Counted from the stretch's first letter, positions 1-7,807 are shown. The stretch: 11,483 bases of DNA from Chloroflexota bacterium (GCA_019242065.1 JAFAWJ010001158.1:1-11483), one strand, 5' to 3'. The notes: a model not told the origin generated them from the letters alone. Numbers and translations: made by a program.

Positions 1-407
1 AGTTGACCAGCGACTCCACGAAGGCGGTGGAGATCACCTGGCCGGCCCGCCGGCGTAGTTCGGAACCAGTCCACCATTCCGCCACAGATAACGCTGGAAG
101 CCGCGCACTGCTCGCGCCAAAGCCCAGAACTTCACGTAGCAACTCGCGAAGTGCCACATGCGCCACTCGGTCAGCCGCAGCCACTGGTACGCACGTTTGA
201 CTTTGCCATGCCAGAGGTTCCATTGGGTGTGCTGCAGTGCGTCCTGCAGGTCGGCGGCTCGCTCGGCGTCCAGGTGAGCCAGCCCCTTCAGGAACTGCCC
301 CACACCGGTCACCCGCATTGAGAGGTGGAACCAATCGACCAGATGCTGCGAGTGCGGGCGCAGGGAGCATGCAACTGGCGGAGGCTCTCCTCGCCATCTG
401 ACAGGAA
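1..407 (-). pseudogene. ISKra4-like transposase remnant, frameshifted and cut by window edge
   Basis: Read on the minus strand, three successive frames give one collinear transposase fragment. Positions ~407-370 give TFLSDGEESLRQL. Positions ~355-48 give RPHSQHLVDWFHLSMRV, QFLKGLAHLDAE, LWHGKVKRAYQWL and GGLVPNYA. Positions ~50-2 give RRAGQVISTAFVESLVN. The order DG(E/G), then DWFHxxMR, then LWHG, then NY, then IS(T/S)AFVES is what I know from ISKra4-family transposases. At least two frameshifts (near 355-370 and near 48-53) make it non-functional. The N-terminal half is missing beyond ~407, and the C-terminal end runs off the left edge. The rightward limit abuts the truncated hydantoinase B pseudogene on the other strand, so this element or a rearrangement around it probably broke that gene. 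I see no terminal inverted repeat or target duplication. The family name rests on remembered motifs and is less certain than 'transposase'. Confidence 0.72.
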
Positions 408-408
408 C

Positions 409-1576
409 GTGCGCGCCAACTGGCGTTTGCCAGAGCGGGCGATGGGTGATTTCCGTGCTCAGATCGCGGCGATTCGCACCGGCGAACGCAGGCTGGCGCA
501 GCTCCTGCAGCGCAATGGCAACGCTGCGTTTCGCGCCAGTGTTCGGCTGGTGTTTGAGCAGAGCGAGCGCCTGGCGCGCCGCGCGGTGCGGGCGATTCCG
601 GACGGTGTGTACGCAGCCGAGTCCTGTATGGACGACGACGGTGTTGTGCTCGGCAAGCACGTGCCGATTGCCGTGCGCGTCGAGGTACGCGGCGACGAGA
701 TGAACGTCGACCTGAGCGACGTGAGTCCGCAGGTGGGCGGCTATTTCAATTCTGGCGCCACGGCCGGCCGCTCGGCCGTACAGGTAGCATTCAATTTCTG
801 ACCACGCCGCTGCTGTTGCCGGTCAACGAGGGCTCGTTCCGGCCCGTGAGCGTGGTGCTGCCACCAGGCCGGGTGGTCAGCGCCACCAAGCCGGCAGCAG
901 TGCGTCAGATGGCGGTGCCCATGACCGTCGTGGATACGATCTTCAAGGCGCTGGCGCCGGCGTGCCCCGAGCGAGTGCTCGCCGGCCACCACCCCACCCT
1001 CACCAGCGGAGGCACGTACGGCTACATCGATCCGGTAACCGGCGCGATCCAGCCGAGCGGCGGCGGTGTCGGTCTCGCCGGCGGCGGGTGGGTGCCAAAT
1101 CGGACGAAGACGGCATGAGTGCCATCGCCTGCCTGAACAACGGCGACACCCATAACACACCGATCGAAGCCACTGATGCCAAACTGCCGATCGTGGTCCA
1201 TCATCGTGCGCTCCGCACCGATTCAGGAGGCGCCGAACGTTCCGCGCGGGGGCCTGGGGGTCACCCAGCACAACGAGTTGCGCGCGGCGGCCATGTATCA
1301 GTCCCAGCAGGAACGCACACTGTGTGCGCCGTGGGGCCTGTACGGCGGACTCGACGGACTGCCGAATCGGATTGGAGTCTTACGTCGCGCTGGTGATGGG
1401 TGGCGGTGCCGGATTCGGCGATCCGCTGCGACGTGACCCGCGGCGAGTGCTGGCCGACGTGTGCGCCGGCTATGTGTCGCCGGAAGCGGCCCGCGAGCTG
1501 TACGGCGTCATCCTGCGCCCGCGCCTTCGAGCTCGACCTGGAGGCAACCGACCTCGAGCGCCGCGGGCGAGTGTGA
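409..1576 (+). pseudogene. Hydantoinase B-family pseudogene, 5'-truncated, multiple frameshifts
   Basis: This aligns along its length with the intact hydantoinase B at 5970-7784, starting at the equivalent of residue ~178 there (ANWRLPERAMGDFRAQ here, ANVRAPERAMGDFRAQ there). About 177 N-terminal codons are absent, and the break coincides with the end of the transposase remnant. A one-base loss near 795 makes a premature TGA at 799-801. Further frame changes fall near 1090 (GGGWV against GGGWGAK), near 1240 (VPRGGLGVTQHN resumes in another frame) and near 1370. At the last, about 27 residues are also missing (equivalent to ~499-526 of the intact copy). A final shift near 1520-1530 leads to AFELDLEATDLERRGRV and a TGA at 1574-1576. 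The remaining residues are clearly homologous but substituted throughout, so this is an old diverged paralogue and not a recent copy. No function is expected. Confidence 0.88.
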
Positions 1577-1581
1577 CTGGC

Positions 1582-2436
1582 TCAATTGGCGCGCCGCAAG
1601 CTCTCGCGAGTAGGGCGCTTGGCGGGTAAGGGTGGCACGACGATATTCTGATCGCCGACGACCGATTTGGCGAACATCGCCAGGTCGATGAATACGCGCC
1701 GCATTTCGCGCCGCTCGGCAGCTTGCAGGTCCTTCGGGTCCACGGCTTTGAGCAGCGCGCGTAAGGCCCGCAACGTTTCGACCAACGACGGCGATGACTC
1801 GCCTGGAGTCGCCGACGATGCGCGCTTTTCCTCACGCACGGCAGCCCGCGCCGCCGTGGCGTTCCATGCCCTGTCAACGGCAAGCTCGGCCAGGTGCTTA
1901 CGTCGGTCGGGCGGGGCGGGCAGCAGCTCCTCCGCGGTGGTCACCGCCAGTCGATCCTGCAGGACGAGGGGCGCCAGGGCGGGATCGTCGAAGACACGGA
2001 GGCGTTTGGAGACGTACGCCTGACTGCGCTTGAGTGCGGCGGCGATCTCGCGCGTCGACCAATGGCGCTCGCGCAGGAGCAGTTCGAGCGCGCGGGACTC
2101 CTCGCGGGGCGTGAGATCCGCGCGCTGCAGGTTTTCGATCAGCGTCAGGATAAATGCCTCCTGCTCGTCCGCCTCACGCACAATCGCGGGGATCTGGTGC
2201 CAGTGGAGATTCCGCGCCGCACGCACCCGACGATGCCCGGCAATGATGCTGTACTCGCTACCCGAGGGCCGTAACACCACCGGCTGCAGAAGTCCATAGT
2301 CGCTCATGCTCGCCGCGAGTTCGTCGATCGCAACCAGATTCTCACGCGGGTTGCGAGCGCTGTCCTTGATACGCTCGAGGGCGATCCATTGCGCCTCAGC
2401 GATGAACGCCGTCCGCGAGCTTGTCCGCCGCGTCAC
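1582..2436 (-). CDS. Orphan ParB-like DNA-binding protein (ParB/KorB/Spo0J family)
   Basis: An intact 284-residue protein if started at the GTG at 2436, whose GTGA overlaps the stop of the upstream dehydratase-like pseudogene. A GCAGGGG sits about 9 bases upstream of that GTG. The frame stays open further upstream, but that part is antisense-like, arginine-rich and overlaps the neighbour's coding sequence. Domains: ParB N-terminal domain at ~16-105 with the signature AGHRRVRAA (66-74) and ENLQRADLTPREE (101-113), which correspond to the GxRR and ENxxR nucleotide-binding motifs of CTP-dependent ParB clamps. A KorB-like helix-turn-helix follows at ~126-150 (STREIAAALKRSQAYVSKRL), then a linker and a helical C-terminal segment. 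ParB proteins bind parS-like sites and spread on DNA. No parA lies beside it and I see no canonical parS site in the window, so a chromosome-partition role is not supported. A Noc/KorB-type regulatory role is possible but inferred. Confidence 0.85.
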   Translation of the reverse strand: MTRRTSSRTAFIAEAQWIALERIKDSARNPRENLVAIDELAASMSDYGLLQPVVLRPSGSEYSIIAGHRRVRAARNLHWHQIPAIVREADEQEAFILTLIENLQRADLTPREESRALELLLRERHWSTREIAAALKRSQAYVSKRLRVFDDPALAPLVLQDRLAVTTAEELLPAPPDRRKHLAELAVDRAWNATAARAAVREEKRASSATPGESSPSLVETLRALRALLKAVDPKDLQAAERREMRRVFIDLAMFAKSVVGDQNIVVPPLPAKRPTRESLRRAN

Positions 2437-3349
2437 CCGAACAACCCCTGCCCGCCGGAGGAACCCACGAGCGCACGCACGCGCGCATGCGGGCCAACCT
2501 GGACGTGCTCGCCCAGTAGCGTGGCGACGGCGCTGGCACCCAGCGGATCCGTCCGCACCTCCAGCTCGGACCACACCACTCGCGCGGCTCCGTTCAGCTC
2601 GGCCTCGGAGACGAGCACCACGTCGTCGACTGAACGACGCACGAGTTCGATCGTCAGCGGTGTGGCGCGCTGGCCCAGCGCACCGGGTCGTCTGCCTGGC
2701 TCCACACAACGCAGCACCTGGTCGACGCCAAAAACCTGGGTGTCACGCCGCGCCGCCTTGGTGAGCGTCGCAACGCCGGCGGCCAACAGCCCGAAGCCGA
2801 CGGGCGCAACGAGTGTGTCCAACTCAGGAAACTCGAGGATCTCCAGGCCAATCGTCGCGCAACCCACCAGACAATCACGATTTATTGGCGGAGCAATGTA
2901 CGTCAGCCCCTCCTTAGAAGCGTGCCGCGCCGCCAACCGCTGCGCCTCGCTTTCCGATCGAGCCCGATCCGGCACCTGCGCGCCCTCGGTCGCGGTTGAT
3001 GGCAGATACACCACGATCGGTACCTCGAGCACGTGGCCAGCGTACGCCACAGCCAGACCGTGCATCTCGCCGTACCCGACCAGACTCCGGGCGAGCACCT
3101 TGCCGCGCAGATTCAGCGCCGCGTCGAGGATACCCCGCGCTGCGAAGGCACCCGTGAACTGCAGGTTCTCGAGTTTCAGAGGAACCTTACGCGAGGCGCC
3201 GCTCTGGTTGTCAACCACGTCTGGAGTACTGGCGTATACCGCAAATAGCGCATGAGACGCGCTTCGGCGGCCCACACCTCCTCGAGGGTGAGGTCGCCGC
3301 GCGCGTCGCCATGCGCCGCCGCCGACGCCAACTGCATGACATTGCCCAT
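2433..3349 (-). pseudogene. Threonine/serine dehydratase-like (PLP fold type II) pseudogene
   Basis: The natural start is the ATG at 3349, giving MGNVMQLASAAAHGD and then LTLEEVWAAEARLMRYLRYTPVLQ, the usual N-terminus of this family. That frame ends at a TGA shortly after. The rest of the protein (VPLKLENLQ onward to the TGA at 2433) is in another frame, so a frameshift lies between ~3175 and ~3230. In this family the stretch PTGSFKxRGA carries the lysine that forms the PLP aldimine. Here it reads FTGAFAARGI, with alanine at the lysine position (codon 3141-3143). The glycine loop normally PVGGGGL is PVGFGLL, SAGNHG has become YGEMHG, and about 20 residues after YLPSTATEGAQ are missing. CATIGLEILE, VRRSVDDVVLVSEAE and a C-terminal LVGSSGGQG still mark the family. 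Frameshift plus lost lysine argue strongly against activity as a dehydratase. Its stop overlaps the ParB-like gene's GTG, so the two were once co-transcribed. Confidence 0.82.
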
Positions 3350-3418
3350 CGTGCCTATTGTGCACGAGATGTGGCTCGTGAGCGATCGTGTCGCCGCGGG
3401 TGATTCGATTCGAATAGT

Positions 3419-3448
3419 TTGAGCCAGTCACCAGGGGTCGTATCCTGG
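3419..3448 (+). promoter_or_regulatory. Possible promoter and operator of MFS transporter 1
   Basis: A TTGAGC (3419-3424) and a TATCCT (3441-3446) are separated by 16 bases, which fits a weak sigma-70-type promoter. The second element lies within an inverted repeat CCAGG-8-CCTGG (3431-3448), where a regulator could block it. It sits in the 150-base divergent gap between the dehydratase-like pseudogene (start 3349) and the transporter (start 3500). This is prediction by eye only. Confidence 0.3.
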
Positions 3449-3499
3449 GGAAAGCTTGCCGCGTTGGTCCCACCTATCACTGATCGATCAAGGAAGCGT

Positions 3500-4948
3500 A
3501 TGACCAGCCAACCTGTTCCTGCCAGCAGTCGCCCTGCCAGCCTTCGAGACGGTGCCGTTCAGACCGGTACGCCTGCCTCGCGTCAGGCCGACGAAATCGT
3601 CGCGCGTCTGGAGCGACTGCCGTTTACGCGCTTCCACCTGCATATGGCCGCCACGCTCGGGGTCGGCACGTTCTTCGACGCATTCGACGGCCTGTCCATG
3701 GGTGTGGCCCTGACGGTCATTTTCACGGTCTTGAACATCGACTTCGTCAACACCGGCCTGCTCGTCAGCTCCGCGGCCATCGGCCAGATCATCGGGGCCT
3801 GGAGTTTTGGCGCTCTCGCGGAACGCTGGGGCCGCCAAACGACCTTCTGCCTGGCGCTCGCCTGGTTCGGATTGTTGAGCGTTGGGTCGGCGCTCGCCTG
3901 GAGCTTTGGCAGCCTGTTCGTGCTGCGCGTCATCCAGGGGGTTGGTCTCGGCGGCGAAGTACCTATCGCGGCGGCCTTGTTCAACGAGTGCATTCGGGGC
4001 AAGACGCGCGGCAAGGTCGTCATGGCGTACGAAAGCGTCTACGTCTGGGGCATCTTCCTGGCCCCGCTGATCGGCCTTGCCGTGTTGTCGACGTTCCCGC
4101 CAGAGATCAGCTGGCGACTGCTGTTCGCCCTCGGCGGTATTCCCCTGCTGGTCGCGATCTACGCGTGGTTCCGGCTGCCGGAGTCGCCGCGCTGGCTGGC
4201 CGAGAAGGGCCGCTATGCGGAGGCCGACCGCATCGTCGGGGACATCGAGGACGGCGTCCGGCGCCGCGGCGGTACGCTCGAGACGCCGCAGGTGCGTTAC
4301 CGCGCCGATGTGCAGAAGACACACCTCGGCGAGCTGTTCTGGCCCTCCTATCGGCGGCGAACGCTGGTGGTCTACGCTCAGCAGTTCACCACGTTCTTCG
4401 CCAACACCATCGTTCTGGGCTGGTTCCCAATTCTGTACATCCAGCTGGGTGGCCTGCCGCGCGATCAGGCACTGCAATTGACGGTCATCACCGGTGCCAT
4501 CCAGGTGGTGCTGGCATACGTCATCGCATTTACGGTGGACCGCTTCGGGCGCATCCCGTACTTCAAGCTCGGCTACGCGCTGGCGCTGGCGGGCACGCTT
4601 CTCGGTCTGGTGCTGACGAGCGTCCTGCATTTCACGCCCTGGCCCGTGCTCTGGGCAGCTGGAACGTTGATCATCGTCGGCGGTTTGTTCAACGCCGATA
4701 TCGCCATCGTCTGGATACCGGAGCAGTATCCCACGCGCATGCGTGCCTGGGCGTCTTCGACAGCTAGCAGCATCAACCGCGTCGCCTCCGTGATCGGTCC
4801 CGTCATTACTGGACTCCTGCTCGGCCTGACCTTTGGTGTCCAGGCGCTCTTCCTGTTGTTGACCGTGCTACTGGTCATCGGACTGGTGGTCGTTTCGTTG
4901 TGGGGCGTCGAAACGAAGCAGCGGGTCCTGGAAGAGCTCTCACCGTAG
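3500..4948 (+). CDS. MFS transporter 1, sugar/organic-acid:H+ symporter-like
   Basis: An intact 482-residue, 12-helix major facilitator. I chose the ATG at 3500 because AGGAAG (3491-3496) lies just upstream; the open frame extends further but without a good start signal. A ~40-residue polar N-terminus precedes ERLPFTRFH and helix 1 (FFDAFDGLSMG, 58-68). Motif A in the loop after helix 2 is GALAERWGRQ (104-113). RVIQGVGLGGEVPIAAALFNE (143-163) is the helix 4-5 signature, and RLPESPRWLAEKGRYAEADRI (225-245) is the PESPRWL cytoplasmic motif of the sugar-porter/metabolite-symporter branch. The second half has VDRFGR (346-351) and PEQYPTRMRAW before helix 10. It sits in the inner membrane and probably imports a small carboxylate or related catabolic substrate by proton symport; the substrate cannot be read from sequence. 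It is paralogous to MFS 2 at 8193-9587, sharing ERLPFTR, PESPRWL and PTRMRAW in the same order. The adjacent amidohydrolase scrap suggests its former pathway partner is gone. Confidence 0.92.
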   Translation: MTSQPVPASSRPASLRDGAVQTGTPASRQADEIVARLERLPFTRFHLHMAATLGVGTFFDAFDGLSMGVALTVIFTVLNIDFVNTGLLVSSAAIGQIIGAWSFGALAERWGRQTTFCLALAWFGLLSVGSALAWSFGSLFVLRVIQGVGLGGEVPIAAALFNECIRGKTRGKVVMAYESVYVWGIFLAPLIGLAVLSTFPPEISWRLLFALGGIPLLVAIYAWFRLPESPRWLAEKGRYAEADRIVGDIEDGVRRRGGTLETPQVRYRADVQKTHLGELFWPSYRRRTLVVYAQQFTTFFANTIVLGWFPILYIQLGGLPRDQALQLTVITGAIQVVLAYVIAFTVDRFGRIPYFKLGYALALAGTLLGLVLTSVLHFTPWPVLWAAGTLIIVGGLFNADIAIVWIPEQYPTRMRAWASSTASSINRVASVIGPVITGLLLGLTFGVQALFLLLTVLLVIGLVVVSLWGVETKQRVLEELSP

Positions 4949-4957
4949 CACGGGATC

Positions 4958-5135
4958 GTGTCGGCACGAAGGCCACCCTATTTCCCGGATCATGACACGG
5001 CATGTGCCGCCGCGCGTGGTGCCAACGACCTGTACGTGGACCTGCATGCGCGGTATCCGCGTCGATTCCGTGCGTTCATCGGACTGCCACTGCCGCGCGA
5101 CGCGTCCTCGACGTCAACACCGTCGAGTTGCTGGG
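4958..5135 (+). pseudogene. Amidohydrolase (ACMSD/resorcylate decarboxylase-like) internal fragment
   Basis: From 4958 the plus strand reads PPYFPDHDTACAAARGAND and then LYVDLHARYPRRFRAFIGLPLPRD. This matches the conserved internal segment of amidohydrolase-2 proteins (usually an aromatic residue, D, several alanines, then ND...YP.RF.A...LPLP), which normally lies around residues 70-120 of a ~330-residue enzyme. Neither the metal-binding N-terminus nor the rest of the barrel is present. After ~5105 the frame degenerates; shifting it gives a few more plausible residues (DVNTVELLGL) before homology ends. It follows the MFS 1 stop by 9 bases in the same direction, so it is probably what remains of a co-transcribed downstream gene after a deletion that joined it to the tail of the FAH-like pseudogene. 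The identification rests on a short motif. Confidence 0.6.
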
Positions 5136-5149
5136 TCTTCGCTGATTCG

Positions 5150-5973
5150 TCAGTCGGAGACGCCGATCTGGTTGGCCACGACCCCGATCGACGGTGACGA
5201 CAGCTCCACCTGGTCGCCGGGTTTGAGGAAGAGATCCTTGGGCCGCTTGCCGTCCGGTCGCCGCCGAGTCTTATCGGCGGCGGTCCCGGCGGCGGTACCG
5301 CCCGATCACCGAGGTCTGTACCTCGACGTTGTCGGCCTGCAGCTCGCCGACCACGATGCAGGGTCCCATCGAGGTCGATCCGTCGAAGTTCTTGGCCAGG
5401 TTGTAGCTCATCGCGCGCGGGTTGCCCATACCGTCGCGCTTGGACCAGTCGTTGAGGAGGGTCACTCCCCACACATAGGCATCCAGGCGATCGGCTGAAA
5501 TGATCTTACCGCGCTGACCGATGATGATGGCCGCCTCGCCTTCGTAGTCGAAATACTCGGTGCTGCGCGGAAACAGAATCGCGTCACGCGGACCCGCCAC
5601 GTCGTCCGGCACTTTCCAGAAGCCCCATTGCCCACGCCCGGGCGCGGCTTGCTTGACCTCTTCGAGCGATGGGGAGCCGGCGCCGCCTTCCATGCCGGCC
5701 AGGTGGTCGGCAAAATTCCCCCCACGCAGGCAATTCGACGCTCTGGCCAGGGCGCACGCAGTCGGGCGTCGGCCAACGGAATGACCGCGCCCTCGGGGGC
5801 GCTCGAGGCGGTGTCGATCGCCCGCTGGGCATCGTCCAGGGTCCGCTGCCCGCCTTCGACAAACGCGCGGAGTGTTTCCGGCAACGCCGGATTGGCGCGA
5901 TGCAAGTCGATCACCTGCTCGCCTGTATCAACGCTCCCACGCGACGTCGATCACCAAAAACGACAATTTTCAT
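5150..5973 (-). pseudogene. Fumarylacetoacetate hydrolase-family pseudogene
   Basis: Translation starts at the ATG at 5973 (MKIVVFGDRRRVGAL), inside the ATGA that also ends hydantoinase B, so the two were translationally coupled. Frame is lost near 5925-5931 (VGAL, then TGEQVIDLHRANPALPE in another frame). It is lost again at a run of six C (plus strand 5718-5723), after which ADHLAGMEGGAGSPSLEEVK follows. The core then reads through FDYEGEAAIIIGQRGK, the family's acidic metal-ligand motif, LLNDWSKRDG and KNFDGSTSMGPCIV. After VEVQT the sequence jumps to RRPDGKRPKDLFLKPGDQ, VELSSPSIGVVANQIGVSD and a TGA at 5150-5152. About 50-60 residues that normally hold the VNG/RQD and TGTPAG-type segments are missing. 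FAH-family enzymes hydrolyse or isomerise C-C bonds in diacid intermediates. The metal ligands survive, but the frameshifts and the deletion make this copy inactive. Confidence 0.85.
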
Positions 5974-7784
5974 TGCACCCGTTCTCCCTCGTGTTTAGCC
6001 GTTGAACTTCGCCGTCGACGGCGCAGATCCAGCGTCGCCTCGAGGTCCAGCTGCAACTCCCTGGACGAGTGTCGGACAATGACGCCGTAGCCCTGCTCGG
6101 CAGCCTCAATGGTTACATATCCCGCGCGCACGTCTTGCAGCACACGCGTCGGATCACGTTCGAGAGGTGAGCCGAAGCCGCCGCCGCCGCCCACCTGGGT
6201 GTAGTAGCTGTCACCACGATCCAGCCGCAGCGGATTGACTTTCCCAGACGCGAACCGTTCGAGACGACCGTCAGCCCGACCAATCAGGAGTCCGTTGGGC
6301 ATCGCGTCACCGCCGCCCAGCAGGCCCCAGGGCGGACATTGTGTTCGCTCGATCTGCGACTGGTACATGGCGGGTGTCAGGAGCTCGACCTGCTGGACGA
6401 CGCCCAGACCTCCGCGAAACCTGCCCGGCCCGCCAGAGTCAGGCCGCAAGGCGCGCTGCACACAGACGACGGGCGCCTTGGCTTCGCTGGCCTCGACGGG
6501 CGTGTTGTGGGTGTCGCCATCGTTGACACACACCGTCGCGCTCATACCGTCCTCGTCGTACTTGGCACCCCAACCGCCGCCAGCGAGTCCCACGCCTGCG
6601 CCAGAACCGACGGTGAGATTGCCTGTCCTCGGATCGATGTAGCCGTAGGTGCCGCCTGAGGCCAGATCGTCGTGACTGCCGGCGATCACGCGTTCGGGAC
6701 ACGCCGGAGCGAGCGCCTTGAAGATCGTGTCGACCACCGTTTGCGGGATGGTCATCCACCAGCGCATGGCAGCTGGTTTGGTCGCACTGATCACTCGACC
6801 AGGTGGCAGAACGATCCGTACTGGACGGAATGAGCCGTCGTTGATCGGCAACAGTAACGGAGTGGTGAGAAACTTGAAGGCCACCTGAGCGGCGGACCGG
6901 CCGGCGGTCGGTCCCGAGTTGAAGTAGCCGGCCACTTGAGAGCCGACGCCACTCAGGTCGATCTCCATCTCGTCACCGTGGACCGTGACGCGGACGCGAA
7001 CCGGGATGTGTCGGCCAATCGCGATGGCGTCGTCGTCCATGAACGACTCGGCTTCGTACACGCCATCCGGAATCGTACGTACGGCGGCCCGGGCATAGCG
7101 TTCACTTTGATCGAAAATCTGCTTCACACTCGCGTCGAACGCGGCGTTGCCGTAACGCCGCAAGAGTTCGCCCAGGCGCCGCTCGCCGGTACGAATGGAG
7201 GCGATCTGTGCCCGGAAATCACCCATGGCGCGCTCCGGCGCCCGAACGTTGGCACGGATGATGGCCATCAGCTCCGGGTCCTGGATGCCGCGCTTGTAAA
7301 TTTTGACGAATGGAAGCTGCAGGCCTTCCGAATAGATGTCGCGCGTGACTCCGCCGAGTACCCCGCCGACGTCGGGCCAGTGCGCCATGGACGAGGCGAA
7401 CGCCATCAGCTCGCCGTCGTTGAACACGGGCACCGTGAAGATCATATGGTTCAGGTGGCTGCCCATCACGTAGCCATCGTTGGTCAGCAGGACGTCGCCC
7501 GGCTCGATGGCGTCCAGACCCCAGTAGCCCAGCTTGGCCTGGATGGCATCCGAGAGGCCGCGGATGAACATGGGCAGGCCCAGGCCGATACTGATCGTGT
7601 TGCCGGCACGATCGAACAGCCCAACCGTGAAGTCTTCGGCTTCGTAGATGATCTGGTTGTACGCGGTGCGCATCAGATTGGACTTCATCTCGTCGGTGAT
7701 GGACACCAGCGCGCTGCGAATCACTTCGGCGGTGAATGCGTCGATCTCGACGGCGTGTTGCATGCGCGCTTGCATTTCAACCAT
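5970..7784 (-). CDS. hyuB: Hydantoinase B / acetone carboxylase alpha-type subunit
   Basis: An intact 604-residue protein, in the usual range for this family. The start at 7784 is supported by CAGGAG five bases upstream. One Hydantoinase_B domain fills most of the length: EAEDFTVGLFDRAGNTIS (48-65), GDVLLTNDGYVMGSHLNH (96-113; family pattern GDV..TND.Y..G.H), AHWPDVGG (134-141), EGLQLPFVKIYKRG (153-166), MGDFRAQ (187-193), ASGGTYGYIDP (375-385), DSGGPGRFRGGLGVVQQ (449-465) and QVGGGGGFGSPLERDP (530-545). Members work with a HyuA subunit in ATP-dependent hydrolysis of hydantoins or 5-oxoproline, or in ketone carboxylation; which reaction applies cannot be told. A HyuA lies at 10621 onward but on the opposite strand, which is unusual because the pair is normally adjacent. 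The gene ends in an ATGA overlap with the FAH-family pseudogene. A broken diverged paralogue lies at 409-1576. Confidence 0.9.
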   Translation of the reverse strand: MVEMQARMQHAVEIDAFTAEVIRSALVSITDEMKSNLMRTAYNQIIYEAEDFTVGLFDRAGNTISIGLGLPMFIRGLSDAIQAKLGYWGLDAIEPGDVLLTNDGYVMGSHLNHMIFTVPVFNDGELMAFASSMAHWPDVGGVLGGVTRDIYSEGLQLPFVKIYKRGIQDPELMAIIRANVRAPERAMGDFRAQIASIRTGERRLGELLRRYGNAAFDASVKQIFDQSERYARAAVRTIPDGVYEAESFMDDDAIAIGRHIPVRVRVTVHGDEMEIDLSGVGSQVAGYFNSGPTAGRSAAQVAFKFLTTPLLLPINDGSFRPVRIVLPPGRVISATKPAAMRWWMTIPQTVVDTIFKALAPACPERVIAGSHDDLASGGTYGYIDPRTGNLTVGSGAGVGLAGGGWGAKYDEDGMSATVCVNDGDTHNTPVEASEAKAPVVCVQRALRPDSGGPGRFRGGLGVVQQVELLTPAMYQSQIERTQCPPWGLLGGGDAMPNGLLIGRADGRLERFASGKVNPLRLDRGDSYYTQVGGGGGFGSPLERDPTRVLQDVRAGYVTIEAAEQGYGVIVRHSSRELQLDLEATLDLRRRRRSSTAKHEGERVQ

Positions 7785-7807
7785 GGTGGCTCCTGAAAGA
7801 ACGCGGC

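Noticed and set aside
34..660. Open minus-strand frame of 208 codons as a single gene
   Set aside because: Only the part below ~355 has transposase motifs; the remainder is antisense to the hydantoinase B remnant.
2437..2709. Upstream extension of the ParB-like gene
   Set aside because: Arg/Ala-rich translation lacking family features and overlapping the dehydratase-like coding frame; the GTG at 2436 explains the domain start.
3488..4630. Long minus-strand open frame (380 codons) opposite MFS 1
   Set aside because: Composition is Q/R/D/E-rich without domain logic; it mirrors the codon structure of the clearly real permease on the other strand.
6936..7796. Plus-strand open frame of 286 codons opposite hyuB
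   Set aside because: Histidine- and valine-rich shadow of the intact hyuB, with no start signal or recognisable domain.
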